A stretch of DNA of 64,000 nucleotides. Origin: Bacteroides sp. GTDB lineage: Bacteria; Bacteroidota; Bacteroidia; Bacteroidales; Muribaculaceae. Location: positions 1 through 64,000 of the forward strand of contig JAAVCH010000022.1 in assembly GCA_014802425.1 (NCBI GenBank). The letters are read 5' to 3'. Positions 43,512-53,367 of this stretch are shown here, piece after piece; within the stretch, counting starts at the first letter, position 1, and every line of letters starts with the position of its first letter. Made by a program: the position numbers and the translations under genes. The notes beneath the pieces are model-generated. The model searched no databases, had not been told where the DNA came from, and was given only the letters and a program-made list of their open reading frames with translations.

Positions 43512-45134
43512 ATGGATGTATTCCTTATAAAAGCCACCCAGCTGATTCTGGCCCTGGCCTTTCTGATAGTGATCCACGAGTTCGGCCACTTCCTTTTCGC
43601 CCGCATATTCGGAGTGAAGGTCGAGAAATTCTATATATTCTTCGACCCCTGGACCGAGCTTTTCAAATGGCGCCCAAACAAATACATCGGTTTCCTCGGA
43701 AGCCACAAATGGCTTAAAGGGGCCACGGAAGAGGAGTGTCAGGCCTACCTCAAGGACAAACTCGAACGCAAGGCCCATGCCGAATGGGAGGCCGAGAAGA
43801 AGCAGTGCGAGAAAGAGGGGAAGCCCGTGCCTCCGGAACCCGAGCTGACGGTCGGCCACATCTGGGCCGAGGACGCTCCCGACGCCGTCGGCGCCCCGGA
43901 AGGGCAGAAGAAAAAACGCCGCTTCTGGAAAGACACCGAATACGGCATCGGATGGATACCGCTCGGCGGCTACTGCAAGATTTCCGGCATGATCGACGAG
44001 TCGATGGACACGGAGCAGATGAAGCGACCGGCACAGAAATGGGAGTTCCGCACCAAGCCGGCCTGGCAGCGCCTGCTCATCATGGTGGCGGGAGTGCTCT
44101 TCAATTTCCTGCTTGCCATCCTCATCTACGCCGGCATAGTCTACTCCACCGGTGAGAAATACGTGCGCTTCGACCGCGCCGAACTCGGCATGGCCTACTC
44201 GCCGGCGGCACATGAAGTGGGATTCCGCGACGGCGACATCCCCCTTACGGCCGACGGCAAGATCCTCGACTACCCCGCCGACGCCATGCTCGACATCACC
44301 CAGGCCTCCACGGTGCAGGTGCTCCGCGACGGCCGCGACACAGTGAGCATCGCCATTCCGTCCGACTTCCCCTTCATCCTGCAGAAGGAGATGGAGGAGG
44401 GCAAGACTCCCATCCGCCTCATGACCTACCGCATCCCCACGCGCGTCATCAGCGTGATGGCCGGCGAGGGAGCCGCCAAAGCCGGCATCCGCGAGGGTGA
44501 CGAAATCGTGGCAGTCGACAGCATAGCCACTCCCTCGCTCTTCGAATTCAAGCAGACCCTCGAACAGCAGGCCTCCCTTTATAAAAAGGAGCATTCCGCC
44601 GACAGGGCCACCGTCCTCCTGACCCTGTCGCGTGAAGGAGGCAAGACGGAGACAGTGCCGGTGGAGCTCTCCGACAACGACATGATGGGCGTAGGCCTGG
44701 AGACCGACATCACCCGGTTCTACCCCGCCGAGGAGAAGCATTACTCCCTCCTCGCCTCGATTCCCCGGGGAGTGGAGATGGGGGTCGACAAGCTCACATC
44801 GTATGCCAAGTCCATGAAACTCGTGGCCACCAAAGAGGGTGCCAAGAGCATCGGCGGCTTCGGCTCCATCGGTTCGATTTTCCCCGAGAAGTGGGACTGG
44901 GTGGCGTTCTGGAATATCGCGGCGTTCCTGTCAGTGGCCCTCGCGTTCATGAACATCCTCCCCATCCCGGCCCTCGACGGCGGCCATGTGCTTTTCCTGC
45001 TCTATGAGATCATCTTCCGCAGGCCACCGAGCCAGAAATTCATGGAGGTGGCCCAGATGTGCGGCATGGCCTTCCTGATCCTCCTCCTGCTCTACGCCAA
45101 CGGCATGGACATCGTAAGGCTCTTCATAAAGTAA
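43512..45134 (+). CDS. rseP: Site-2 intramembrane zinc metalloprotease RseP with a large cytoplasmic-side insertion
   Basis: 540 aa from the ATG at 43512 (MDVFLIKATQ). Membrane protease in regulated intramembrane proteolysis, acting on anti-sigma factors and remnant signal peptides. The zinc motif HEFGH is at 22-26, the third ligand is in PIPALDGGHV near 480, two PDZ domains lie between (about 195-345), and DTEYGIGWIPLGGYCKISGMIDESMD at 141-166 is highly typical. Compared with the Bacteroides layout as I remember it, about 87 residues (54-140), very charged (KLERKAHAEWEAEKK, GQKKKRRFW), are inserted between the first helix and the GYxK loop. The long frame begins at 43374, but an earlier start would overlap dxr. 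Confidence 0.93.
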   Translation: MDVFLIKATQLILALAFLIVIHEFGHFLFARIFGVKVEKFYIFFDPWTELFKWRPNKYIGFLGSHKWLKGATEEECQAYLKDKLERKAHAEWEAEKKQCEKEGKPVPPEPELTVGHIWAEDAPDAVGAPEGQKKKRRFWKDTEYGIGWIPLGGYCKISGMIDESMDTEQMKRPAQKWEFRTKPAWQRLLIMVAGVLFNFLLAILIYAGIVYSTGEKYVRFDRAELGMAYSPAAHEVGFRDGDIPLTADGKILDYPADAMLDITQASTVQVLRDGRDTVSIAIPSDFPFILQKEMEEGKTPIRLMTYRIPTRVISVMAGEGAAKAGIREGDEIVAVDSIATPSLFEFKQTLEQQASLYKKEHSADRATVLLTLSREGGKTETVPVELSDNDMMGVGLETDITRFYPAEEKHYSLLASIPRGVEMGVDKLTSYAKSMKLVATKEGAKSIGGFGSIGSIFPEKWDWVAFWNIAAFLSVALAFMNILPIPALDGGHVLFLLYEIIFRRPPSQKFMEVAQMCGMAFLILLLLYANGMDIVRLFIK

Positions 45135-45192
45135 GGGCCTCCCCGCGCGGCAGTAAAAAAATGTCCCTAAACCCCATAACATCGACTATAAC

Positions 45193-46374
45193 ATGCATCC
45201 CGTCATAACCCTAAAACCCGGCAAGGAAGAGTCACTTCTGCGCCATCATCCCTGGGTGTTCTCAGGAGCCATCGCGCGTATGCCCGCCAATCTCGAAGAA
45301 GGCGACTACGTGGAGGTACGCGCCGCCGACGGCCGTCTGCTCGGCGTGGGCCATTACCAGATAGGCAGCATCACAGTGCGCATCCTCGAATTCGGAGCCG
45401 ACCGTCTGCCGGAGGATTTCTTCTACGAGCGTCTGCTCAACGCCTCGCGCCTGCGCGCCACACTGGGGCTCATACGCCCCGACAACAACTGCTTCCGCCT
45501 CGTACACGGCGAAGGGGATTTCCTTCCCGGCCTGGTGGTGGACATCTACGGCGACACGGCAGTGATGCAGGCCCACTCCCCCGGCATGCACTTCGAGCGG
45601 GTCCGCATAGCCGAAGCACTTACGCGCCTCCCCGACATCGGCATACGCAACGTGTACTACAAGAGTGAGACCACACTCCCCTACAAGGCCCAGCTCGATC
45701 CGCAGAACGAGTATCTGATCGGCGCCTTCGACGGCAACATCGCCTTGGAGAACGGCCTGCAGTTCAACATCGACTGGCTGAAGGGGCAGAAGACCGGCTT
45801 CTTCGTCGACCAGCGCGAGAACCGCCGCCTGCTGGAGAGTTTCGCACGGGGGCGCACGGTGCTCAATATGTTCTGCTACACGGGCGGCTTCTCGGTGTAC
45901 GCCATGCGCGGCGGCGCGAAGTCGGTGGATTCGGTCGATTCATCGGCCAAGGCGGCCTCGCTCACCGACGCCAACATAGCGCTCAATTTCCCCGATGACC
46001 CGCGCCACAGCACCCATGCCGTGGATGCCTTCAGGTTCCTGGCCGAAATGCCCGACTCCAAGTACGACCTCATCATCCTCGACCCTCCCGCATTCGCCAA
46101 GCACCGCTCGGCATTGAAAAACGGCCTTATCGGCTACCGTAAGCTCAACGCCAAGGCCTTCGAGAAGATCAAGCCCGGCGGCATACTCTTCACCTTCTCC
46201 TGCTCGCAGGTGGTAAGCCGCGAGGCCTTCCGTCTGGCCGTATTCTCGGCCGCCGCCAAATCCGGCCGCAAAGTGCGGGTGCTCCACCAGCTCACCCAGC
46301 CAGCCGACCATCCCTTCGACATCTCCCATCCCGAAGGGGAATACCTCAAGGGGCTCGTGCTCTACGTAGAGTGA
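45193..46374 (+). CDS. rlmI: Class I SAM-dependent rRNA methyltransferase (RlmI family)
   Basis: 393 aa. Adds a methyl group to a cytosine of 23S rRNA in E. coli RlmI. An N-terminal PUA domain (about 1-75), a central EEHEA-like domain and a Rossmann methyltransferase fold with FCYTGGFSVYAMRGGAKSVDSVD (about 228-250) and the LDPPAFAK motif (about 300). The Cys in FSCSQVVS (about 340) matches the catalytic Cys region. The exact target base is inferred from the family. It follows rseP by 58 bp on the same strand. Confidence 0.9.
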   Translation: MHPVITLKPGKEESLLRHHPWVFSGAIARMPANLEEGDYVEVRAADGRLLGVGHYQIGSITVRILEFGADRLPEDFFYERLLNASRLRATLGLIRPDNNCFRLVHGEGDFLPGLVVDIYGDTAVMQAHSPGMHFERVRIAEALTRLPDIGIRNVYYKSETTLPYKAQLDPQNEYLIGAFDGNIALENGLQFNIDWLKGQKTGFFVDQRENRRLLESFARGRTVLNMFCYTGGFSVYAMRGGAKSVDSVDSSAKAASLTDANIALNFPDDPRHSTHAVDAFRFLAEMPDSKYDLIILDPPAFAKHRSALKNGLIGYRKLNAKAFEKIKPGGILFTFSCSQVVSREAFRLAVFSAAAKSGRKVRVLHQLTQPADHPFDISHPEGEYLKGLVLYVE

Positions 46375-46484
46375 TACTGAGCAGAGTGATGCCGCGGCCG
46401 AGGGCCGCTCGGCATCGACCCCGGCCCGGCCCTCCCCTTCCACTGAACCATAAGACACAATACCAACCAATTAACCAAACCATC

Positions 46485-48506
46485 ATGAAGAAGATAATTC
46501 CGGCTGTGGCGCTGGGGTCGATCATGGCCATCCAGCTGCACGCCGCCGAAGACAAGAACTTCAACTACCATGTCGACAATTTCGCCGACATCGAGGTGCT
46601 CCGCTATGAAGTGCCCGGATTCAACAACCTGACGCTCAACCAGAAGAAGATGCTCTACTACCTCTCGCAGGCGGCCCAGGCCGGACGCGACATCATCTGG
46701 GACCAGAACGGGCGGTACAACCTCCACCTCCGCCGGATACTGGAAAACATCTACACCGGATTCAAGGGTGACCGCGAATCGGCCGACTGGAAAGCCTTCG
46801 ACCGGTACATGAAGCAGGTATGGTTCGGCAACGGCATCCACCACCATTATTCCAACGACAAGTTCACACCCGGCTTCTCCCGCCAGTTCTTCGCGGAGCA
46901 GGCGGCCCTCATCCCCGATGCCGACCTTCCCCTCGAAGCCGGAGAATCGCGTCAGGATTTCATGGCCATGATGGAGAAGGTGGTGTTCGACCCCTCGTTC
47001 ATGGCTAAGAAAGTAAACCAGGACGGATCGCAGGACGTGATCCTCTCCTCCGCCGGCAACCTCTACGACGGCAATGTCACCCAGGCGGAAGTCGAGGCAT
47101 ACTACAACGCCATGAAAGACCCCGCCGACGAGACTCCCATATCCTACGGCCTCAACTCGCGCGTGGCCAAGGTGGACGGAAAGGTAGTGGAGCAGGTCTA
47201 TCACCTCAACGGCCTCTACGGCCCCGCGATAGCCAAGATAATCTACTGGCTCGACATGGCGAAAGGTGTGGCCGAGAACGACGCGCAGAAGGCCTACATC
47301 ACCAAACTCATCGACTTCTACGTCACCGGCGACCTCCGCACCTTCGACGAATACTCCATCCTCTGGGCCGAGGACACGGCTTCCGACGTGGACTTCGTCA
47401 ACGGCTTCATCGAATCCTACAACGATCCCCTGGGCATGACAGGCTCCTGGGAATCATACGTCAATTTCAAGAACCACGAGTCATCGGAGCGCACTCACGC
47501 CATCTCCTCCAACGCCCAGTGGTTTGAGGACCACTCCCCCATCAATCCGGCCTACCGCAAGCCCGAGGTGAAGGGCGTGTCGGCCAAGGCCATCACCGCC
47601 TCCTATCTCGCCGGCGACGCCTTCCCCGCCACCGCCATCGGCATCAATCTCCCCAACGCCAACTGGATCCGTGCCGCCCACGGCTCGAAGTCGGTGACGC
47701 TGGAGAACATCACCGAAGCCTACGCCATGGCCTCCATCGGCAACGGATTCAACGAGGAGTTCGTGATCGACGAACCCACCTCCAAGCTGCTCGACGAATG
47801 GCTCTACATCACCGATATGCTCCACACTGACCTCCACGAATGCCTCGGCCATGCCTCCGGACGCCTTGCGCCCGGCGTAGACCCCGACGCCCTCAAGGAG
47901 AACGGCTCCACCCTGGAGGAAGCCCGCGCCGACCTCTTCGCCCTCTACTATCTCCCAGACGCCAAACTCCAGGAAATCGGAGTGCTCTCCAACCCCGACG
48001 CCTACAAGGCCGAATACTACAAGTATATGCTCAACGGCCTCATGACCCAGCTCAACCGCATCGAGCCGGGCAAGGATGTGGAGGAGGCCCATATGCGCAA
48101 CCGCCAGCTCATCGCGGCCTGGGTCCTCGACCACGGTAAGAAGGACAAGGTGGTGGAGCTCGTCAAGAAAGGCGGCAAGACCTACGTCAAGATCAACGAC
48201 TACAAGAAGATGCGCGACCTTATCGGCCAGCTTCTCGCCGAAATCCAGCGCATCAAGAGCGAAGGCGACTATGAGGCCGGCAACGCCCTGGTGCAGAAGT
48301 ACGCCGTGAAGGTCGACCCGAAGCTCCACAAGGAGGTGCTTGACCGCTACTCGAAACTCGACATACCCCCCTACCGCGGATTCATCAACCCGGTCTACAA
48401 TGTGGTGCGTGACGCCGACGGCGAAATCACCGACATCACCCTCGACTACACCGAGACCTATCCCGAACAGATGCTCCGCCTCAGCCGCGAACACTCCAAC
48501 CTATGA
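46485..48506 (+). CDS. Dipeptidyl peptidase III (M49), exported
   Basis: 673 aa from the ATG at 46485. Zinc exopeptidase that removes N-terminal dipeptides. The M49 signature HECLGH is at 451-456 and the third ligand in EEARADLFALYYL near 483. The HECLGH spelling is that of the Bacteroides enzyme, so it is not unusual here. A signal peptide (KKIIPAVALGSIMAIQLHA) predicts a periplasmic location, suited to growth on peptides. The frame is open upstream into the rlmI stop region but without a signal sequence. Its stop overlaps the next gene's ATG. Confidence 0.94.
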   Translation: MKKIIPAVALGSIMAIQLHAAEDKNFNYHVDNFADIEVLRYEVPGFNNLTLNQKKMLYYLSQAAQAGRDIIWDQNGRYNLHLRRILENIYTGFKGDRESADWKAFDRYMKQVWFGNGIHHHYSNDKFTPGFSRQFFAEQAALIPDADLPLEAGESRQDFMAMMEKVVFDPSFMAKKVNQDGSQDVILSSAGNLYDGNVTQAEVEAYYNAMKDPADETPISYGLNSRVAKVDGKVVEQVYHLNGLYGPAIAKIIYWLDMAKGVAENDAQKAYITKLIDFYVTGDLRTFDEYSILWAEDTASDVDFVNGFIESYNDPLGMTGSWESYVNFKNHESSERTHAISSNAQWFEDHSPINPAYRKPEVKGVSAKAITASYLAGDAFPATAIGINLPNANWIRAAHGSKSVTLENITEAYAMASIGNGFNEEFVIDEPTSKLLDEWLYITDMLHTDLHECLGHASGRLAPGVDPDALKENGSTLEEARADLFALYYLPDAKLQEIGVLSNPDAYKAEYYKYMLNGLMTQLNRIEPGKDVEEAHMRNRQLIAAWVLDHGKKDKVVELVKKGGKTYVKINDYKKMRDLIGQLLAEIQRIKSEGDYEAGNALVQKYAVKVDPKLHKEVLDRYSKLDIPPYRGFINPVYNVVRDADGEITDITLDYTETYPEQMLRLSREHSNL

Positions 48507-48931
48507 CATCATCCATCCCCAAAGAAATAAAACAGTCCTTCCTCGCCTTCCGCAACGGTATCGTGGCCGATGCCCTGCGGAAGGCGGGGATGCCTTACGG
48601 CATCATCTTCGGGCTGCAGCTGCCGCAGCTTTCTGAAATAGCCCGCGCCTACGAGCCCGACCGCGAACTGGCCGAGGCCCTCTGGGCCGACACGGGTGTG
48701 CGGGAGTCGCGCCTGCTCGCCGCATGGCTTTATCCGCCCGAAGCCCTTTCGCCCGGACGGGCCGCCGAAATGGCCCTCGGAGCGCTCACCCGCGAAGAGG
48801 CCGACATCCTCTCATTCCGGCTCCTGCGCCGTCATCCGCAGGCCCGCGCCATCGCCGACATGATCGCCGCCGGCGCCTCAACCCCTCTGCAGGCCTATGC
48901 CGCCGAGGCCCTCGACAGAAATCTCGGTTAA
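48503..48931 (+). CDS. Short AlkD-like (DNA alkylation repair, HEAT) protein
   Basis: 142 aa, starting in the stop codon of the DPP III gene (ATGA). Helical repeat content with FRNGIVADALRKAGMPYGIIFGLQLPQLSEIARAY and DTGVRESRLLAAWLYPPE resembles AlkD-family HEAT proteins, which excise alkylated bases, but at 142 aa it is much shorter than AlkD (about 230). It may be a reduced relative; activity is uncertain. Translational coupling to a peptidase gene suggests expression control rather than shared function. Confidence 0.65.
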   Translation: MTSSIPKEIKQSFLAFRNGIVADALRKAGMPYGIIFGLQLPQLSEIARAYEPDRELAEALWADTGVRESRLLAAWLYPPEALSPGRAAEMALGALTREEADILSFRLLRRHPQARAIADMIAAGASTPLQAYAAEALDRNLG

Positions 48932-48971
48932 ATCCCCCACATACACTTTCACCCCATCAGACTTCGACAAT

Positions 48972-50840
48972 ATGCATACCCGATTAATCCTGCTTTTCAC
49001 TTTGCTTGCCGCCGTCTTCGGACTGCGCGCGGCCGAATACCCCGACTTCTACCTCCGAGGCGACTTCACTACGCCTGCATGGAATGACCTGCGCTGGCAG
49101 TTCTCACGCTCCGGCGACGTCTATACCCTCAATATCGCCAGTCTCGACGGGCAGTTCAAAATCTCCAACGAGGACTGGTCAGTCAATTTCGGAGCCTCCT
49201 CTCCGGAGCAGACCAACGTCTACGGGTCGACTACGGTGACCGGCACGGCCATGGGCCCCAACTTCAAGGCATCCGACCTCAAGAACGTGAAGATATCCTT
49301 CTCCTACAAGCCCGGCGCCCAGGAGACGAGCATACGCATCGAAGCCGACGGAGCCTCCCACGGCGATGTCAGCGGACTCTCCGGCACTCTCCCCGTGCTT
49401 TACATAAATGTAAGGAACGTCGACGGCTCCTACAACGACGAGATCATTTCCAAGGATCTCGCCCACAAGAACTATTTCTCGGGCGAATACTGGCTCGACC
49501 TCAACGGCTGCGAATGGATGGAGGCTGAAGGAGCCGCCTCGATTGGCTCGGCCGATGAGCCCCTCCCCCTCGAAATCAAGGCCCGTGGCAACTACACCCG
49601 CACCGCATTCGCAAAAAAGCCCTTTAAGCTCAAGCTCGGCAAGAAACAGGCCATGCTCGGAATGTCGAAGAGCAAGCATTTCGCCCTGCTCGCGCATGCC
49701 GACGACAATTACGGATACATGCGCAATTTCACGGGCTTCAACCTCGGACAGCGCATCGGACTTCCCTGGACCCCCTCGCAGCAGCCTGTGGAGGTGGTGA
49801 TCAACGGCTATTGCCGCGGCCTCTATTTCCTCACCGAATCGATCCGTGTGGAGGAAGACCGCGTCGACATCACCGAACTCCCCGACCTCTGCGAAGACCC
49901 CTCGATGATCTCCGGAGGCTATCTCGTGGAACTCGACAATTATGATGAGGACAATCAGATACAGATGGAGGAGCTCGGCTGGTATCCCGGCTTCCGCGAC
50001 ACGCTGCGCATCACCTTCGACACCCCCGAGGAATACTCCGACATACAGCGCCGCTTCGTCACCGAACAGTTCACGGCAATGAACGAGGCCATCGGAGACC
50101 TTTCCGACGACCTCTGGGCCTATATGGACATGGACGACGCCGTGCGCTATTACATAGTGCGCGAGATGATGAGCGACGTGGAGGCATTCCATGGCTCGAC
50201 CTACATGTACCGCGACCACGGCGCCGACCAGAAATGGCACTTCTCACCCATCTGGGACTGCGGCAACGGATTCAACGGCCCGACCGACGACTTCTTCTAT
50301 AACCACGGCCCCTACGGCAACACCTGGATCGCCTCCATCCGAAGCAACTATAAGTTCATGGGGCAGCTGGCCAAGACCTGGAAGTGGTTCATGACATCGG
50401 AGTTCGACGGCTTCTACAAGGACCTTGAGACCTACCGCGACCGCATCGCCGAAGCCGCCAAGACCGACCGCGACATCTGGAAGGACGCCCCTGTGCCCGA
50501 CGGAGGGCAGCGCGTGGTAGACAATTCCGACATGGCCATGCGTCACCGCAATGTGGTGGACCATCTTAAGGCCAAAATCAACTGGCTCAAGGAGAAGTTC
50601 GGCGACTACACCGCAGGCACCTTCACGGAGCCTGAGCGCGATGCCACCCCCGCCGCCGAGCTGCCGGAATACGTGATTTCGTTCGTGCAGGGCGTGACGG
50701 CCGACGCCCCCTTCGACCTCTCCGCCGAAGGAATACGCTATTACACCCTCAGCGGCAACGAAGTGGCCGCCCCTGCTCCCGGAGAAATCTGCATCGCGGT
50801 CACTCCCGACGGACGCGCCGCTAAAGTGACCGTAAAATGA
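48972..50840 (+). CDS. Secreted CotH-kinase-family protein
   Basis: 622 aa from the ATG at 48972 (MHTRLILLFTLLAAVFGLRAA, signal peptide). An N-terminal beta domain (20-150) precedes a CotH region (about 160-520) with IKARGNYTRTAFAKKPFKLKL, KHFALLAHADDNYGYMRNFTGF, GYCRGLYFLTESIRVEEDRV and WHFSPIWDCGNGF. CotH in Bacillus phosphorylates spore coat proteins; in Bacteroidetes the family is secreted and its role is unknown. Located 40 bp after the AlkD-like gene, on the same strand. The C-terminal about 55 residues form a short beta tail (YYTLSGNEVAAPAPGEICIAV) like T9SS-type ends, but weakly. Confidence 0.82.
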   Translation: MHTRLILLFTLLAAVFGLRAAEYPDFYLRGDFTTPAWNDLRWQFSRSGDVYTLNIASLDGQFKISNEDWSVNFGASSPEQTNVYGSTTVTGTAMGPNFKASDLKNVKISFSYKPGAQETSIRIEADGASHGDVSGLSGTLPVLYINVRNVDGSYNDEIISKDLAHKNYFSGEYWLDLNGCEWMEAEGAASIGSADEPLPLEIKARGNYTRTAFAKKPFKLKLGKKQAMLGMSKSKHFALLAHADDNYGYMRNFTGFNLGQRIGLPWTPSQQPVEVVINGYCRGLYFLTESIRVEEDRVDITELPDLCEDPSMISGGYLVELDNYDEDNQIQMEELGWYPGFRDTLRITFDTPEEYSDIQRRFVTEQFTAMNEAIGDLSDDLWAYMDMDDAVRYYIVREMMSDVEAFHGSTYMYRDHGADQKWHFSPIWDCGNGFNGPTDDFFYNHGPYGNTWIASIRSNYKFMGQLAKTWKWFMTSEFDGFYKDLETYRDRIAEAAKTDRDIWKDAPVPDGGQRVVDNSDMAMRHRNVVDHLKAKINWLKEKFGDYTAGTFTEPERDATPAAELPEYVISFVQGVTADAPFDLSAEGIRYYTLSGNEVAAPAPGEICIAVTPDGRAAKVTVK

Positions 50841-50883
50841 ACGCCCTCCAGGCCACTGTAAGACTCTGAATCCTATCTGAAAG

Positions 50884-51813
50884 ATGCACCCTCTGATTTC
50901 AAGACTTCCGGCCGAAAAGGTGATATGCCTCGACGCCGAGTTTGCCAACGACCGCAAGCGAAGCGGTGAAGATATGCTCGAGCTGTCCGTAATGGACGGC
51001 TCGGGTTCTTTGACATATACCAGCCGCTATCGCCCGGCGCGCCTGAAGAAATGGGGACTTGAGCCCCACAACATCACTCCGGAGATGGTGGCCGACGCTC
51101 CGAAATTCGCCGACTGCCGTAAGGAAGTGCAGAAGATGCTTGACGCCGCGGATTTCATAATCGGCTTCGCCATAGCCAACGACGTCAGGATCCTCCGGCA
51201 GGAAGGGATCATGGTGGACGACGCGAAAATCATAGAGCTGCGCGACTGGTTCTGGTTTTTCTACGGCCGCCATCATGGTCTCGACCACGAGCAGAACATC
51301 AACAACTCCAGTGTGGCCGGCTATCTCGGCGCCGATGTGAAAGAGGAACTGCTGCACGGGTCGGCCTACGACGCGCAGGTGACCCTTGACTCTTTCGACC
51401 GCCTGCTGCATCTTATCGACACCGCCCCGGGCGACACGCTGGCCGACGTCCACGCACGCTTCGTAAAGGAGTTTGAAGTGGCTTTCGAACAGTACCGCCG
51501 CGACAACGCGGCAGGATACTGCTTGCTGGAGCTGCGCGATGACGGAAGCTACAAGATGAAAGCCACCAAATTTGAGCCCGAACCATCGGACAGCATCGTG
51601 GCCGTCATCCGTGTGGCCGACCGCAAGGTCGCCCTCCGGGAGTTAGGCCTGATGCTCGTAGGCGAGGCCCGTAAAAGTTCCTTTACCGTACCGCGCCTCA
51701 CCGAACGTCAGCTGCGCCGTTTCCGTTCGTACACCAACGACTACTCCCCCGAAAGCTCCGCCTTCAAATCCGGCCTCGCCGACCTCATGAACCGCTTCTC
51801 CCCCCGCCGCTGA
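50884..51813 (+). CDS. DEDDh 3'-5' exonuclease
   Basis: 309 aa. DnaQ-like exonuclease fold: ExoI motif with Asp17/Glu19 (CLDAEFAND), second Asp in IIGFAIANDVRIL (about 100), and the His/Asp pair in HGSAYDAQVTL (about 160), so the DEDDh set is visible. The C-terminal about 120 residues are unassigned. It may proofread or trim DNA or RNA; the substrate is not evident. It is the last gene of the plus-strand run and converges with the 463-aa gene. Confidence 0.82.
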   Translation: MHPLISRLPAEKVICLDAEFANDRKRSGEDMLELSVMDGSGSLTYTSRYRPARLKKWGLEPHNITPEMVADAPKFADCRKEVQKMLDAADFIIGFAIANDVRILRQEGIMVDDAKIIELRDWFWFFYGRHHGLDHEQNINNSSVAGYLGADVKEELLHGSAYDAQVTLDSFDRLLHLIDTAPGDTLADVHARFVKEFEVAFEQYRRDNAAGYCLLELRDDGSYKMKATKFEPEPSDSIVAVIRVADRKVALRELGLMLVGEARKSSFTVPRLTERQLRRFRSYTNDYSPESSAFKSGLADLMNRFSPRR

Positions 51814-51937
51814 CCCGATATTTTCCTCCGACTTTTGAAAGCGGGGAAAATGCCAAGCCAAAAGTCTATCGAATAAAAAGAGTGGCCAAAGGTTGTGGCT
51901 TGAAGAGTCTCCGTAGATATGCGGGAGGCTGTACGCC

Positions 51938-53329
51938 CTACCGAGAGCCGGAGGGAGCGACGGTGGCACCGCCTGAAACGGATGGAGCGGCGTTGGCAGA
52001 CGGGGCCCCGGAAGGAGCGGCCGCGGCCTGCTGACCGCTTGTGGCAGACGGAGTGGGCAGAGTCAGTCCGATTCGAGTGGCGAAATCCTGCGACGCGGCA
52101 TTGAGCAGCCGCCCCTCCTCAGTCATGAGTACGGTGACGACGGGTTCGGCAAGGGTCGTGATCCATGTGTCGCCGGTAAACTGCGGGAAAAGCATCTCCG
52201 CCAGCGACGAGGAAGCTCCCGGGGCCGGACGCGAACGCTTCTTCATCAGATTCCATTCAGGCTGCCACCGTGATTTATTCCAACGGCGTTTCCCCTTCTC
52301 TACGGTGGTGTAATAGTCTTCATTGATGGAGCAGGTCTCGGTGATGTCCATCTCCACACGGTACTGCCCTGTGCCCCACGACGGAGAGTAAGTGGCCATA
52401 TCGGTGGAGCCCACGTAGCTGCGCGGCACGAGGAAGCAGTCGCCTGTCACCACCACGCGTTTCGGACCACGCGCATCCTCACTGCGCGAATAGCGGAACA
52501 CTCCGTCGGAATCAAGATGATTCGGATCAATGCACGCCGTTATCCTGAAGCGTCCGAGCTCCACGTTGTCGGCTACCTGTATGGCCTCATTGACCCACGA
52601 CGACTTCACGACCGCCTCCACATTGAACCGCAGATCCTTTCTTTTCTCGAAGCTGAACCCGATGCGGGTGGAGGGATCCATCGAGAGCGAGTCATTGGGT
52701 AGATTGCACAGCAGAGGGTTGAAACGGAGTTCATCCACCACTACCTCGAATTTCGAATGATGCAGCATGCGGTCGAGTCCATGGTCATCGTCGCGAAGTG
52801 TGCACGACAGGTAAAACACCTCCTCGTCGTGAGATTTGCCGGCGGAATCAAGAACCGTGATGTACTGACGGCAGCCGAAACCGCTGAACTTCATCCCCGT
52901 AGGGTCAAACGCACCTAACGGGGACGGGGCGGCATAGAAATCGAGTACGTCAGTCACCATCGGCAGATGCTTCACGAAGCGGCACTCCCCCATCGTGGCG
53001 GCCTGCCAGTCGGGACGCTTGTCGCGCAAGGCTTCCTTGGCCAACCCTATGCCTGCACCAAGAAGATTCTGCGAGGCGGAAAGGACGGTGGACGTACCCA
53101 GCGAAAGGTAACCGGACGCAAGGTCGGTCAGTATGGAGCGGTTTTCACCGTGAGCCCGGCGGGTCTTCAACGCACGGAGTCCACGATTGAATGTAAGGGT
53201 GTCGTTGTGCTGGTTGACGATGAGGTCGTACTTTCGCTGACCTCCTGCCAGTTTCCGGTCCGGCGCCGGCTGCGCGAAGACCCCGAAAGCCATAGTGGAG
53301 AGGAGAAGCGTGGTAAGGTAGGTGTTCAT
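51938..53329 (-). CDS. Exported protein of unknown function, CHAT-cluster member
   Basis: 463 aa. A clear signal peptide (MNTYLTTLLLSTMAFGVFAQ) and no transmembrane helix after it; no lipobox. I do not recognise the family. The middle has alternating beta-like segments (RFNVEAVVKSSW, ELGRFRITACID, RVVVTGDCFLVP, QYRVEMDITETC) with at least six cysteines, and the C-terminal about 40 residues are low-complexity Ala/Pro/Ser (SGQQAAAAPSGAPSANAAPS). It is the last gene after two CHAT genes (38 bp from the 811-aa one), so it may be a substrate, adaptor or effector of the proteases; that is inference from position. Confidence 0.7.
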   Translation of the reverse strand: MNTYLTTLLLSTMAFGVFAQPAPDRKLAGGQRKYDLIVNQHNDTLTFNRGLRALKTRRAHGENRSILTDLASGYLSLGTSTVLSASQNLLGAGIGLAKEALRDKRPDWQAATMGECRFVKHLPMVTDVLDFYAAPSPLGAFDPTGMKFSGFGCRQYITVLDSAGKSHDEEVFYLSCTLRDDDHGLDRMLHHSKFEVVVDELRFNPLLCNLPNDSLSMDPSTRIGFSFEKRKDLRFNVEAVVKSSWVNEAIQVADNVELGRFRITACIDPNHLDSDGVFRYSRSEDARGPKRVVVTGDCFLVPRSYVGSTDMATYSPSWGTGQYRVEMDITETCSINEDYYTTVEKGKRRWNKSRWQPEWNLMKKRSRPAPGASSSLAEMLFPQFTGDTWITTLAEPVVTVLMTEEGRLLNAASQDFATRIGLTLPTPSATSGQQAAAAPSGAPSANAAPSVSGGATVAPSGSR

Positions 53330-53367
53330 ATATCGCTCGATATTGGATTATGTCTGGTTTCAGTATT

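Noticed and set aside
47835-47852. Apparently odd HECLGH zinc motif in DPP III
   Set aside because: Family knowledge: the Bacteroides DPP III has HECLGH where the eukaryotic enzyme has HELLGH, so it is normal for this lineage.
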